A stretch of DNA of 49,031 nucleotides, taken from Clostridium_AQ sp900552125 (GTDB lineage Bacteria; Bacillota_I; Bacilli_A; Erysipelotrichales; Erysipelotrichaceae). The notes below the pieces were generated by a model. The model saw only the letters and a program-made list of their open reading frames with translations, made no database searches and was not told the DNA's origin. A program made the translations under genes and the position numbers. This document shows positions 1 through 7,066 of the stretch, piece after piece (position 1 is the first letter of the stretch; each line of letters opens with the position of its first letter). Location of the stretch: the NCBI GenBank assembly GCA_037892765.1, contig JBBKBW010000019.1, one strand, 5' to 3'.

Positions 1-33
1 AACATAAAAAATAGTAAAATAGCTGATAAATAA

Positions 34-85
34 AGGGTAGTGGGCTATTTTAACTAATTATTATTTGACACTACCCTATTTTTTT
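34..85 (+). terminator. Intrinsic terminator or attenuator upstream of dut
   Basis: The stem AGGGTAGTG (34-42) pairs with CACTACCCT (69-77) and is followed by a T-rich run to position 85. A second pairing, AAAATAGC (16-23) with GCTATTTT (44-51), interlocks with it, so the two helices cannot both form freely. The simplest reading is the terminator of a gene left of the window. A conditional leader of dut is possible because the Shine-Dalgarno sequence of dut follows the T run directly. Confidence 0.6.
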
Positions 86-98
86 AAAGGAGAAATAT

Positions 99-614
99 AT
101 GAAAAAAGTTGCTAGATTTGAAAAAGTAAGCTATTCACAATTTAAACAAGACTGGCTTGATACTTTTCCTAATGCTTCACTTACTGATATACAAGAGATT
201 TATGAAAAGATAAAATTGCCCAAACGAGCAACTACTGGCTCTGCTGGCTACGATTTCTTTACCCCAATAGCTATTCGTTTATCTCCTAAAGAAACGATTA
301 AAATTCCTACGGGAATTCGAGTATATATACAGGAAGGCTGGGTATTACAGTTATTTCCTCGTTCATCCTTAGGATTTAAATATCGTTTACAGATGAATAA
401 TACAGTTGGTATTATAGATAGTGATTATTATTCTAGTGATAATGAAGGACATATCTTCATTAAAATGACCAATGATACAGTAGAAAATAAAACAGTAGAT
501 ATACCAGTGTTACAAGGAATAGCTCAAGGTATATTTTTGCCTTTTGGTATATGTGAAGATGATGATACTACAGAAATAAGAAATGGCGGATTTGGCAGTA
601 CAAATCAAAATTAA
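99..614 (+). CDS. dut: dUTP diphosphatase (dUTPase)
   Basis: Hydrolyses dUTP to dUMP and pyrophosphate, keeping uracil out of DNA and supplying dUMP for thymidylate synthesis. The five motifs of the trimeric dUTPase family are visible: GSAGYDF (about residues 47-53), PRSSLG (87-92), GIIDSDY (104-110, with the catalytic Asp), QGIAQGIF (139-146) and the C-terminal RNGGFGST (161-168), which closes over the substrate. At 171 aa it is longer than the roughly 150-aa core; the extra 40 residues are at the N terminus, a form common in Firmicutes and their phages. The start is supported by AAAGGAGA 7-14 bases upstream. It is monocistronic, with a hairpin terminator immediately after the stop. Confidence 0.95.
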   Translation: MKKVARFEKVSYSQFKQDWLDTFPNASLTDIQEIYEKIKLPKRATTGSAGYDFFTPIAIRLSPKETIKIPTGIRVYIQEGWVLQLFPRSSLGFKYRLQMNNTVGIIDSDYYSSDNEGHIFIKMTNDTVENKTVDIPVLQGIAQGIFLPFGICEDDDTTEIRNGGFGSTNQN

Positions 615-632
615 CGGCAATGCCGTTTTTTT
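613..632 (+). terminator. Terminator of dut
   Basis: AACGGC (613-618), loop AAT, GCCGTT (622-627), then a T run. It begins in the stop codon of dut. Confidence 0.85.
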
Positions 633-654
633 ACTATTATATAACATTTAGTAC

Positions 655-690
655 TTGACAATGCAAGGTACTGTATATACTATAATAGTA
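655..690 (+). promoter_or_regulatory. Promoter and likely operator of the first PadR operon
   Basis: A consensus -35 TTGACA (655-660) is separated by 17 bp from TACTAT (678-683). The -10 box overlaps a palindrome, TACTA-TAA-TAGTA (678-690). PadR repressors usually bind a palindrome over their own promoter, so autoregulation is inferred. Confidence 0.65.
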
Positions 691-701
691 GGAGTGATAA
701 T

Positions 702-1025
702 ATGAACACACAGTTTAAGAAAGGGGTATTAGAATTAATTGTCTTATTGTCGGTATACAAAAGAGATATGTATGGATATGAATTAGTATCAGAAGTTGGG
801 AAAATCATCGATGTCAATGAAGGGACAATCTATCCATTATTAAAACGATTGACAAATGAACATTATTTTGAAACCTATCTGAGTGAGTCAAAAGAAGGTC
901 CACCTAGAAAGTATTATCGTATAAGCGAAAATGGGAAGATAAAAACAAGAGAGCTTCTAAAGGAATGGAATGAATTCCATGAGAATGTATCTCGCTTTAT
1001 AAAGGAGGCTGACATATATGAGTAA
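702..1025 (+). CDS. PadR-family transcriptional regulator
   Basis: A 107-aa single-domain winged-helix repressor. The family signature is clear: an N-terminal helix with LELIVLLSV, MYGYELVSEV, then EGTIYPLLKRL and the wing residues PPRKYYRI. The C-terminal helix would serve for dimerisation. The start has AGGAG upstream. It overlaps the next gene by 8 bp, so the two are translationally coupled. PadR plus DUF1700 (HAAS) gene pairs are common in Firmicutes, where the small regulator controls an operon of membrane proteins answering to envelope stress or antimicrobials. The inducer here is unknown. Confidence 0.93.
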   Translation: MNTQFKKGVLELIVLLSVYKRDMYGYELVSEVGKIIDVNEGTIYPLLKRLTNEHYFETYLSESKEGPPRKYYRISENGKIKTRELLKEWNEFHENVSRFIKEADIYE

Positions 1026-1959
1026 AGAGGAATTCTTGCGTGTATTAGAAAGAAAACTAGATGTAATTAATGAGAAGGAACGTAAAGATATTATCGATGA
1101 GTATCGAACACATATTGAAATGAAGATGCAGGAAGGTAAAACTGAAGAAGAAGTTATTCAGGATTTTGGTGATATTGATGAGCTGGTAGAAGAAATCTTA
1201 GATGCCTATAAAATCAATACACAGCGTGTGAATCAATCTTTTGATGCAAAACTGAATAAAGTTTTAGATTCCTTATTTGAAAGTTTTCAAGGATTCTTAG
1301 GATCTTTAACTTCTTTAGATGTAGATGATGTTGTAAGACTGGTATTTGAAATCTTAGTAATTCTAATCCTATTATCACTTTTACATATACCATTCCGTAT
1401 AATTTCATCAATAGGAAGCAGTCTGCTTCATTCTGTTGGAGGATATGGTATCGGTTCTTTGTTAGCTATGGTATGGCGTTTTATCATTGGTTTAGCCTTT
1501 GTGGTCATTTTTGTTGTTGTGCTTATTAATTTATGTTCTAAAAGATTATCTCGATATCGTAAAGTACATAAAAATAATGAACAAGGAAATGTATTTGAGG
1601 ATTTTAAAGAAAGCTTTGATTTTGAAAAAGCAAAAGAAACCGTACATTCCTTTTCTAATAAAGAAGATACAGCTCAAACAAATGATGAAGAAGAGATCAA
1701 ATGGGAAGAAGAACCTAAGAAAAAGGAACAGTCACAAGGAAATAAAATTATCACATTAATTAGTCATTTATTGTTTTTCATCCTTATGATTCCATGTGTA
1801 ATGGTCATTGTAGGTCTTTGTTGTGTGCTAGGCGTAATGATTGTATTCAGTTTTGAAGGAGTTACATTAATCGGTGCATATTTTATGACGATTGGCGGAT
1901 TGATTGTTATTTCAGGGTGCTTATCATTATTGCATCGTGTATTGTGGAGAAGGGGGTAA
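1018..1959 (+). CDS. DUF1700 / HAAS-domain membrane protein
   Basis: A 313-aa protein. Residues 1 to about 65 form the HAAS domain: the start MSKEEFLRVLERKL, then KERKDIIDEYRTHIEMK and EVIQDFGDIDELVEEIL. Hydrophobic helices follow at about 105-130, 147-172, 243-275 and 282-306, with a charged Lys/Glu-rich cytoplasmic loop at about 175-240. AAAGGAGG sits 8 bases before the start, inside the end of padR. HAAS proteins are encoded with PadR and often with DUF4097-type genes, and are thought to act in envelope sensing; the exact role is not established. The next gene lies 6 bp downstream. Confidence 0.85.
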   Translation: MSKEEFLRVLERKLDVINEKERKDIIDEYRTHIEMKMQEGKTEEEVIQDFGDIDELVEEILDAYKINTQRVNQSFDAKLNKVLDSLFESFQGFLGSLTSLDVDDVVRLVFEILVILILLSLLHIPFRIISSIGSSLLHSVGGYGIGSLLAMVWRFIIGLAFVVIFVVVLINLCSKRLSRYRKVHKNNEQGNVFEDFKESFDFEKAKETVHSFSNKEDTAQTNDEEEIKWEEEPKKKEQSQGNKIITLISHLLFFILMIPCVMVIVGLCCVLGVMIVFSFEGVTLIGAYFMTIGGLIVISGCLSLLHRVLWRRG

Positions 1960-1965
1960 AGGAAA

Positions 1966-2394
1966 ATGAAAAAGTTTTTGATTTCTTTGATCCTTGGTGT
2001 TACGATGATGGCAATTGGCGGTACGATGCTTTTGTTTGAGGTGAAAGGATTTAAGGTTATTGATGATTTATCTGTACTTTCCGATACTCAGCAGAAAACA
2101 TATTCTGTAAAGAATATAGATACTATTATATTCAAAGATTATCCTGATTACACATGGGATTTTGATGAGTCCTTAGATGATGAAATAAAAATATATTATA
2201 CATCCACTGTAGAAGTTGATCTTGATGGAAAGAATATTTATATCCAAAGAGAAAATCAGCATGCACTTGAACAGATAGATATATTTCTAGATGGTTTAAA
2301 GGATAAAAGAGTATATACGAACGAAGCAATGAATCAGGTTAAAATAGTTTCATCATCAAAAATATATGACAATATAAAAATCATATATGAATAA
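1966..2394 (+). CDS. Small exported or membrane-anchored protein of the PadR/DUF1700 operon
   Basis: 142 aa with an N-terminal hydrophobic helix (about residues 4-25) and an extracellular part rich in beta-strand-like repeats with many Asp/Tyr residues. Its position, third after PadR and DUF1700, is where DUF4097-type beta-repeat proteins usually sit. The sequence is compatible with a short or divergent one, but I see no diagnostic motif. It begins 6 bp after the DUF1700 stop, with AAAGGAAA as ribosome site, and is followed by a terminator, so it closes the operon. Confidence 0.7.
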   Translation: MKKFLISLILGVTMMAIGGTMLLFEVKGFKVIDDLSVLSDTQQKTYSVKNIDTIIFKDYPDYTWDFDESLDDEIKIYYTSTVEVDLDGKNIYIQRENQHALEQIDIFLDGLKDKRVYTNEAMNQVKIVSSSKIYDNIKIIYE

Positions 2395-2395
2395 G

Positions 2396-2425
2396 CTATG
2401 TAGTAAAAACTGCATAGTTTTTTTT
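2396..2425 (+). terminator. Terminator of the first PadR operon
   Basis: CTATGTAG (2396-2403) pairs with CTGCATAG (2410-2417), with one G-U pair, followed by eight T residues. Confidence 0.85.
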
Positions 2426-2432
2426 AATCCTG

Positions 2433-2493
2433 TTGACAATATCGTTAAACGATAATACAATAAAGATGGAGGTAATATCGTTAAACGATATTA
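2433..2493 (+). promoter_or_regulatory. Promoter with tandem operators for the second PadR operon
   Basis: -35 TTGACA (2433-2438), a 17-bp spacer and -10 TACAAT (2456-2461). The spacer contains the palindrome TATCGTT-A-AACGATA (2440-2454). A second, longer copy with 10-bp arms, TAATATCGTT-A-AACGATATTA, lies at 2473-2493, about 36 bp centre to centre. These are almost certainly paired operators for the PadR protein encoded next. The transcript should start near 2467-2470, on or just before the GGAGG at 2468-2472. Confidence 0.85.
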
Positions 2494-2501
2494 AGATAAC
2501 T

Positions 2502-2822
2502 ATGCCAAAAAAACAATTAGAAACATTAACAGAACCGATGTATTATACATTGATTGCTTTATTAGAACCACGATGTGGGATGGAGATAACAGAATTTGTG
2601 CTAACACTGACGAAAGGAAGAGTACATTTAGTTCCTGGAACACTTTACACGATGCTATCAAAGTTTGAACAAGAAAATCTTATCAGAGAAGTAGCTGTAA
2701 ATGGGAGAAAACGTTATTATTACATAACAGAAAAAGGAAGAGAGATGCTGGAGGAAGAATACGCTAGGATACAGCTCATGTTAGAAGAGGGGCGAGCTTA
2801 TATTTTGAAGAATAAGGAGTGA
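2502..2822 (+). CDS. PadR-family transcriptional regulator
   Basis: 106 aa from the chosen ATG. PadR winged helix: QLETLTEPMYYTLIALLEPRCGMEI, then VPGTLYTMLSKFEQENLI and the wing GRKRYYYITEKG. A longer reading frame exists, but its first codon is the -35 box and its next ATG (2466) is at the predicted transcript start, so I place the start at 2502, where family members usually begin. The ribosome site GGAGG (2468-2472) looks too far away, but the intervening operator palindrome can fold in the mRNA and leave an effective 8-base gap. It likely represses its own operon, which continues into two DUF2812 genes; the 3' end holds the ribosome site of the next gene. Confidence 0.9.
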   Translation: MPKKQLETLTEPMYYTLIALLEPRCGMEITEFVLTLTKGRVHLVPGTLYTMLSKFEQENLIREVAVNGRKRYYYITEKGREMLEEEYARIQLMLEEGRAYILKNKE

Positions 2823-2827
2823 AGGCA

Positions 2828-4072
2828 ATGAAAAAGAGAAGAATCAAACGATGGATAAATGTTGAACCATATCAGTATCTCGCGTTACAGAAGTATTTAA
2901 ATCAAATGGCAAAAAAAGGATGGAAGCTTGTTTCTGTTTTTGGAAGTTCTTCCTGTAGGCTTACCTTCGAGAAAAATGAAGATACTGATACCGAATATTA
3001 TATTGTAGATTACACAAAGGATTATTCAGCACTTACCCCAGAAACTGAAACGGAAAAAGCTAAAAGATATCGCGGATTTATAGAAGAGTTTGGATATGAA
3101 TATGTTGGTTCTAATGGAGCATTGCAGATTTATCGTACAAATTCTGATCAAGTGGTACTACGTGAAAATAACGAAGAGGATATGAAAATTCTACAGAAAA
3201 GTGTATGGAAAAGTTTCGGGTTTAATTTGTTATTGATTTTTAGCTTTATGTTTAATTTCATTATTTTATATCGAAATGGGAAAAATTCTTTATATACAAG
3301 TAATGTGTCAATCTTTGGACAAGTATTTATTGGATTGTTCTGCCTAACGTTAATCTTTTCTAAAATCATTCCATTTTTATATTGGTATTGTAGAAGAAAA
3401 CCACTACAATCATCAAGTTGGATGTTGATATCATCATATTTTCGCTCATTTATTCTATTGATCACCATTATCATATTATTGGGTTTTATGACTTCATTCT
3501 ATTTAGTGTTGTATATAGGAATCAGTGTGATTTTCGTAGTTTGTCTATACTCTCTTATGCGATATATTCATCGAGCAAATGGAAAATATCTTGTTTACAT
3601 TAGTATGATTGTTTTGAGTTTACTCTTCTTAAACATTACTACAAGGTTATCATTTCTTTCTATCCCAGAACCTAATGCGGATATGAGCGATAAGACAGAA
3701 GAGATAAATAAAATCTTCAATGAAGCAAATGATACGAAATTAGAACTAACAACGTATGAGCGAAATTCTATTTTAAGCAATAATTTATCAATCAGTATCA
3801 CTTATCCTGATGATAATTATGTCTATATTGATCGATATAAGATACAGGATGGTATCTTAAAAGACTGGATAAAGAATCAATATGAAAAAGATGAGTATAG
3901 ACAAATCATGTGTCCTGGAATCAAAGAGGGAACAAAGCAGAATGGAAAATGGATATATGAAGGTGATGAATCTATATTGATTGTGGATGAATATACATAT
4001 ATTGCAGTAGATAAGAACTTTATATTGGATGATGCTGGATGGAAGAAAATTAATCAGCTAATAGAGTTATGA
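2828..4072 (+). CDS. DUF2812 membrane protein (first copy)
   Basis: 414 aa. DUF2812 domain at about residues 1-120: positively charged start MKKRRIKRW, then LQKYLNQMAKKGWKLVSVFG, EYYIVDYTKDYS and GSNGALQIYRT. Four to five membrane helices follow between about 130 and 275. The last 130 residues form a soluble, probably extracellular domain. An in-frame GTG at 2819 overlaps the Shine-Dalgarno sequence AAGGAG (2814-2819), so ATG 2828, 8 bases further on, is chosen. DUF2812 genes are usually controlled by a neighbouring PadR; the biochemical function is unknown. The neighbouring paralogue suggests duplication. Confidence 0.85.
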   Translation: MKKRRIKRWINVEPYQYLALQKYLNQMAKKGWKLVSVFGSSSCRLTFEKNEDTDTEYYIVDYTKDYSALTPETETEKAKRYRGFIEEFGYEYVGSNGALQIYRTNSDQVVLRENNEEDMKILQKSVWKSFGFNLLLIFSFMFNFIILYRNGKNSLYTSNVSIFGQVFIGLFCLTLIFSKIIPFLYWYCRRKPLQSSSWMLISSYFRSFILLITIIILLGFMTSFYLVLYIGISVIFVVCLYSLMRYIHRANGKYLVYISMIVLSLLFLNITTRLSFLSIPEPNADMSDKTEEINKIFNEANDTKLELTTYERNSILSNNLSISITYPDDNYVYIDRYKIQDGILKDWIKNQYEKDEYRQIMCPGIKEGTKQNGKWIYEGDESILIVDEYTYIAVDKNFILDDAGWKKINQLIEL

Positions 4073-4112
4073 TTACACAATAAATCTTATATCTTAGAAG
4101 GGAGTGAGAATG

Positions 4113-5342
4113 ATGAAAAAAAGAAGGACATATCGCTGGCTGTTTGTATATCCATTTCAATATCTAGGATTTCAAAAGTATTTAAACCATATGGCTAAAA
4201 AAGGCTGGGAATTAGTCTCTATATTTGGAAATAATTCCTGTTGGCTGACTTTTGAAAGAACAGAAGATAGAAATTATTATGTTGTGGATTATACAAAAGA
4301 CTTTTCAATGATTGCGCCAGAAACTGAAACAGAAAAAGCAAAAAGATATCGCAGTTTTATAGAAGAATATGGATATGAATATGTTGGCTCTAATGGGGCG
4401 TTGCAGATTTATCGAACAGATCATGAAAATGTAACGTTGCGTGAGAATAATAAAGAAGACCAAAAAATTCTATTAAAAAGTTCAATAAAGAGTTTAATGC
4501 TTCACTTAGCTTTGTTTATACTTAGTGTAATGAATGTTTTTAGGGCTTATACTATAATGAAAAGTGAGTTATATTGTGATAATTTTACAATGATGGTTTT
4601 AGTGCTATTCCTGATTCTTGGAGCAATGTTATCAATTGAATATGTAAGTTTTCTATACTGGTTTTGCAGAAGAAAACCAATCGCATCAAAAGGAATAATC
4701 GTATGTACTTCTATATTTTTTACAGTATTCCTTGGGGTAATTATATTTTTGTTAAGTTTTATGATATCTCTTTATTTTTTGATTATATTAAGCATCATAT
4801 TCATCTTAGCTTTTGGTATCTATTATATTAGTAGGAAAAATTGTTTTATGTGTAAAAAAGGAAAATATATCTTTTGGATATCCATAGTAGCTATTATCGG
4901 AGTGTTATATTTTGCTGGGTCACAGATTATGGTACCCACTTTAAATAATGTAGAAAATGATATGGTGGATTTAGATAAAGACTTATCAAAAGTATTTGAA
5001 GAAGATCAAGAGAAGATTGAAGTTTATGAAGTAAGGTCATTTTTATGTCAAAACATATCAATTAATATTTCTTATCCTGATGATAATTATGTCTATATTG
5101 AACGATATAAGATACAAGATGGAATATTTTCAGATTGGATAAAGAATCAATATGAAAAGGAAGAGTATAAACAAATCATGTGTCCTGGAATCAAAGAAGG
5201 AACAAAGCAGAATGGAAAATGGATATATGAAGGTGATGAATCTATATTAATTGTGGATGATAATACGTATGTCATAGTAGATAAGGGTTTTGAGTTAGAT
5301 GAAGCAGGATGGGAGAAGATCAATCAGTTAATAAATTTATGA
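4113..5342 (+). CDS. DUF2812 membrane protein (second copy)
   Basis: 409 aa, a tandem paralogue of the preceding gene with the same order: basic start MKKRRTYRW, DUF2812 domain, four or five membrane helices, C-terminal soluble domain. The N-terminal 115 residues and especially the last 100 are nearly identical to copy one, for example WIKNQYEK and IMCPGIKEGTKQNGKWIYEG, whereas the membrane part between them has diverged strongly. AAGGGAG (4098-4104) sits 8 bases before ATG 4113; ATG 4110 is an alternative. It lies 40 bp after copy one with no terminator between, so it is probably the last gene of the PadR operon. Confidence 0.85.
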   Translation: MKKRRTYRWLFVYPFQYLGFQKYLNHMAKKGWELVSIFGNNSCWLTFERTEDRNYYVVDYTKDFSMIAPETETEKAKRYRSFIEEYGYEYVGSNGALQIYRTDHENVTLRENNKEDQKILLKSSIKSLMLHLALFILSVMNVFRAYTIMKSELYCDNFTMMVLVLFLILGAMLSIEYVSFLYWFCRRKPIASKGIIVCTSIFFTVFLGVIIFLLSFMISLYFLIILSIIFILAFGIYYISRKNCFMCKKGKYIFWISIVAIIGVLYFAGSQIMVPTLNNVENDMVDLDKDLSKVFEEDQEKIEVYEVRSFLCQNISINISYPDDNYVYIERYKIQDGIFSDWIKNQYEKEEYKQIMCPGIKEGTKQNGKWIYEGDESILIVDDNTYVIVDKGFELDEAGWEKINQLINL

Positions 5343-5383
5343 AAATATTTTCATAAATTATGATAAAAATATTGAAAATAATG

Positions 5384-5412
5384 TTGAAAGTATGAAAATA
5401 GTGTGTTATACT
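5384..5412 (+). promoter_or_regulatory. Promoter of a candidate small RNA
   Basis: TTGAAA (5384-5389), 17 bp, TATACT (5407-5412). No open reading frame with a ribosome site follows before the terminator at 5534-5559. Confidence 0.65.
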
Positions 5413-5418
5413 TTTAAC

Positions 5419-5559
5419 AGATTTATTTGAATCTAATGCTTTTTATGAAGAATCTTTGTATGAACGTGTCAAGTTCATCCTCCTTATATTATAAACTTTC
5501 CTAATACTTATGATTCTAGTAAAAAGTGAGTATAAAAAATCGCTAATGGCGATTTTTTT
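5419..5559 (+). ncRNA. Candidate small RNA of about 140 nt
   Basis: A strong promoter ends at 5412 and a strong intrinsic terminator lies at 5534-5559, with only short unsupported reading frames between. Two small hairpins are visible: AGATT-tatttg-AATCT at the 5' end and TGAAC-gtgtcaa-GTTCA in the middle. The second is followed by an unpaired stretch with CATCCTCCTT. CCUCCU is complementary to Shine-Dalgarno sequences, so a translation-repressing trans-acting RNA is a reasonable inference. I do not recognise the family. It lies between the DUF2812 genes and lspA. A degenerate intergenic region with a coincidental promoter remains possible. Confidence 0.5.
5534..5559 (+). terminator. Terminator of the candidate small RNA
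   Basis: ATCGC (5539-5543 region) pairs with GCGAT (5549-5553). The stem is extended by A residues opposite a seven-T tail. Confidence 0.85.
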
Positions 5560-5596
5560 GTATTGATATAAATGTAAATGTTTGCATGTTCTGTAT

Positions 5597-5625
5597 TTGA
5601 AAATACACCATGGTTTTGTTATAAT
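5597..5625 (+). promoter_or_regulatory. Promoter of the lspA operon
   Basis: TTGAAA (5597-5602), 17-bp spacer, perfect TATAAT (5620-5625). It lies 55 bp before lspA and probably drives lspA through comEB, which are tightly spaced. Confidence 0.8.
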
Positions 5626-5680
5626 GGTCTGTGTTGTGTTTACATGAACATAATAAATTGTAAGGATAGGTGAAAAACCA

Positions 5681-6157
5681 ATGAAACTAAAACATGTAGT
5701 ATTACTAGTAGCTGTACTTTTATTAGATCAGCTTACTAAGTGGGGCATTCAGTCCACAATAGATTTAAATGAAAGTATTGAAATTATTCCAGGTTTTTTT
5801 AGTCTTACTTATGTACATAATACAGGTGCTGCCTGGAGTATGCTAGAAGGAAAAATGATATTTTTCTATATCATAACGATTATTTTCCTTATTGGAATGG
5901 TATATTTTTATCGTACATTGGATAAGCAGGATTGGCTTTCACGAATAGGTGTAGTGCTGATGATAGCAGGTGCTTTAGGTAACTTTGTAGATCGTCTGTT
6001 TTTGCAGTATGTTCGTGATTTTCTTGATTTTATTATTTTAGGGTATGATTTCCCTGTGTTTAATGTAGCGGATATTTCATTATGTGTTGGTGTTGGATGT
6101 ATTGTGTTGTCCATGTTGCTGGAATATTATGGAGGATTTAAGAAATGCGCGAAATAA
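5681..6157 (+). CDS. lspA: Lipoprotein signal peptidase (signal peptidase II)
   Basis: Cleaves the signal peptide of diacylglyceryl-modified prolipoproteins in the membrane. 158 aa with four membrane helices. Family motifs are present: LLDQLTKWGI near the N terminus, VHNTGAAWSML, GALGNFVDRLF with the first catalytic Asp, and FPVFNVADISLCVG with the second. AGGATAGGTG lies upstream of the ATG. The gene overlaps the next by 13 bp; lspA followed by an RluA-type pseudouridine synthase gene is a widespread Firmicutes arrangement. A candidate substrate in this window is the VanY-like lipoprotein at 15350. Confidence 0.97.
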   Translation: MKLKHVVLLVAVLLLDQLTKWGIQSTIDLNESIEIIPGFFSLTYVHNTGAAWSMLEGKMIFFYIITIIFLIGMVYFYRTLDKQDWLSRIGVVLMIAGALGNFVDRLFLQYVRDFLDFIILGYDFPVFNVADISLCVGVGCIVLSMLLEYYGGFKKCAK

Positions 6158-7062
6158 GTTGTATCGTTGATGAACAGGATGCAGGTGTCCGTATTGATAA
6201 ATATCTGAGTGAACAGGAAGAAGATCTTTCTAGAAGTCGTATTCAGACATTGATTCAGGATAGTTGTGTGCTTGTGAATGGGAAAATATGTAAAGCAAAT
6301 TATAAAGTAAAAGCTAATGATCAGATAACAGCATCTTTTGATGATGAAATAGAATTGGAGGCCAAACCAGAAAAAATGGATTTGGATATTCGATATGAAG
6401 ATGAAGATGTAATTGTGATTAATAAGCCAAAGAATATGGTAGTGCACCCAGCTGCAGGAAATCAGACGGGAACATTAGTTAATGGGTTATTGTATCATTG
6501 TAAGGACTTATCCGGTATTAATGGTGTGTTACGCCCAGGTATCGTACATCGTATTGATAAAGATACGACCGGACTTTTGATTGTGGCTAAAAATGATATG
6601 GCTCATGCTTCTTTATCTACACAGCTACAAAGCAAAACTGTTAATCGTCTATACTATGCTTTGGTTCATGGTGTGATTACACATGATTTTGGAACTATTG
6701 ATGCGCCAATTGGACGTGATGTGAATGATCGTCAGAAAATGGCGGTTACCGCAACAAATTCAAAAGATGCGAGAACACATTTTAAAGTAATTGAACGTTT
6801 TCAGAATTATACATTGGTTGAATGTCGTCTGGAAACAGGTAGAACACATCAGATTCGTGTACATATGCAATATATTGGTCACCCGGTTGTAGGTGATGAA
6901 AAGTATGGATATCGCAAGACAATGAAAACAAATGGTCAGCTGCTTCATGCTCATCAATTGACTTTTGAGCACCCTAGAACTCACGAGAAAGTGACAGTTG
7001 AAGCAGAATTACCAAAGCAGTTTGCGGATATTCTTGAAGAATTAAGAGAAGAATCGAGGTAA
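6145..7062 (+). CDS. RluA-family pseudouridine synthase
   Basis: 305 aa, probably modifying uridines of 23S rRNA (RluD/YlyB type). An N-terminal S4 RNA-binding domain covers about residues 12-75 (RIDKYLSEQ, SRSRIQTLIQ). The catalytic domain has the family motif GIVHRIDKDTTGLLIVAKN with the catalytic Asp, and later LETGRTHQIRVHM, GHPVVGDEKYG and LHAHQLTFEHP. GGAGG lies 9 bases upstream, inside lspA, with which it is translationally coupled. The exact uridine target cannot be read from sequence. Confidence 0.95.
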   Translation: MREISCIVDEQDAGVRIDKYLSEQEEDLSRSRIQTLIQDSCVLVNGKICKANYKVKANDQITASFDDEIELEAKPEKMDLDIRYEDEDVIVINKPKNMVVHPAAGNQTGTLVNGLLYHCKDLSGINGVLRPGIVHRIDKDTTGLLIVAKNDMAHASLSTQLQSKTVNRLYYALVHGVITHDFGTIDAPIGRDVNDRQKMAVTATNSKDARTHFKVIERFQNYTLVECRLETGRTHQIRVHMQYIGHPVVGDEKYGYRKTMKTNGQLLHAHQLTFEHPRTHEKVTVEAELPKQFADILEELREESR

Positions 7063-7066
7063 TAAG

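Noticed and set aside
2433..2501. N-terminal extension of the second PadR protein starting at TTG 2433 or ATG 2466
   Set aside because: TTG 2433 is the first part of the -35 box TTGACA, and ATG 2466 is at the expected transcript start with no room for a ribosome site; the residues do not match PadR proteins.
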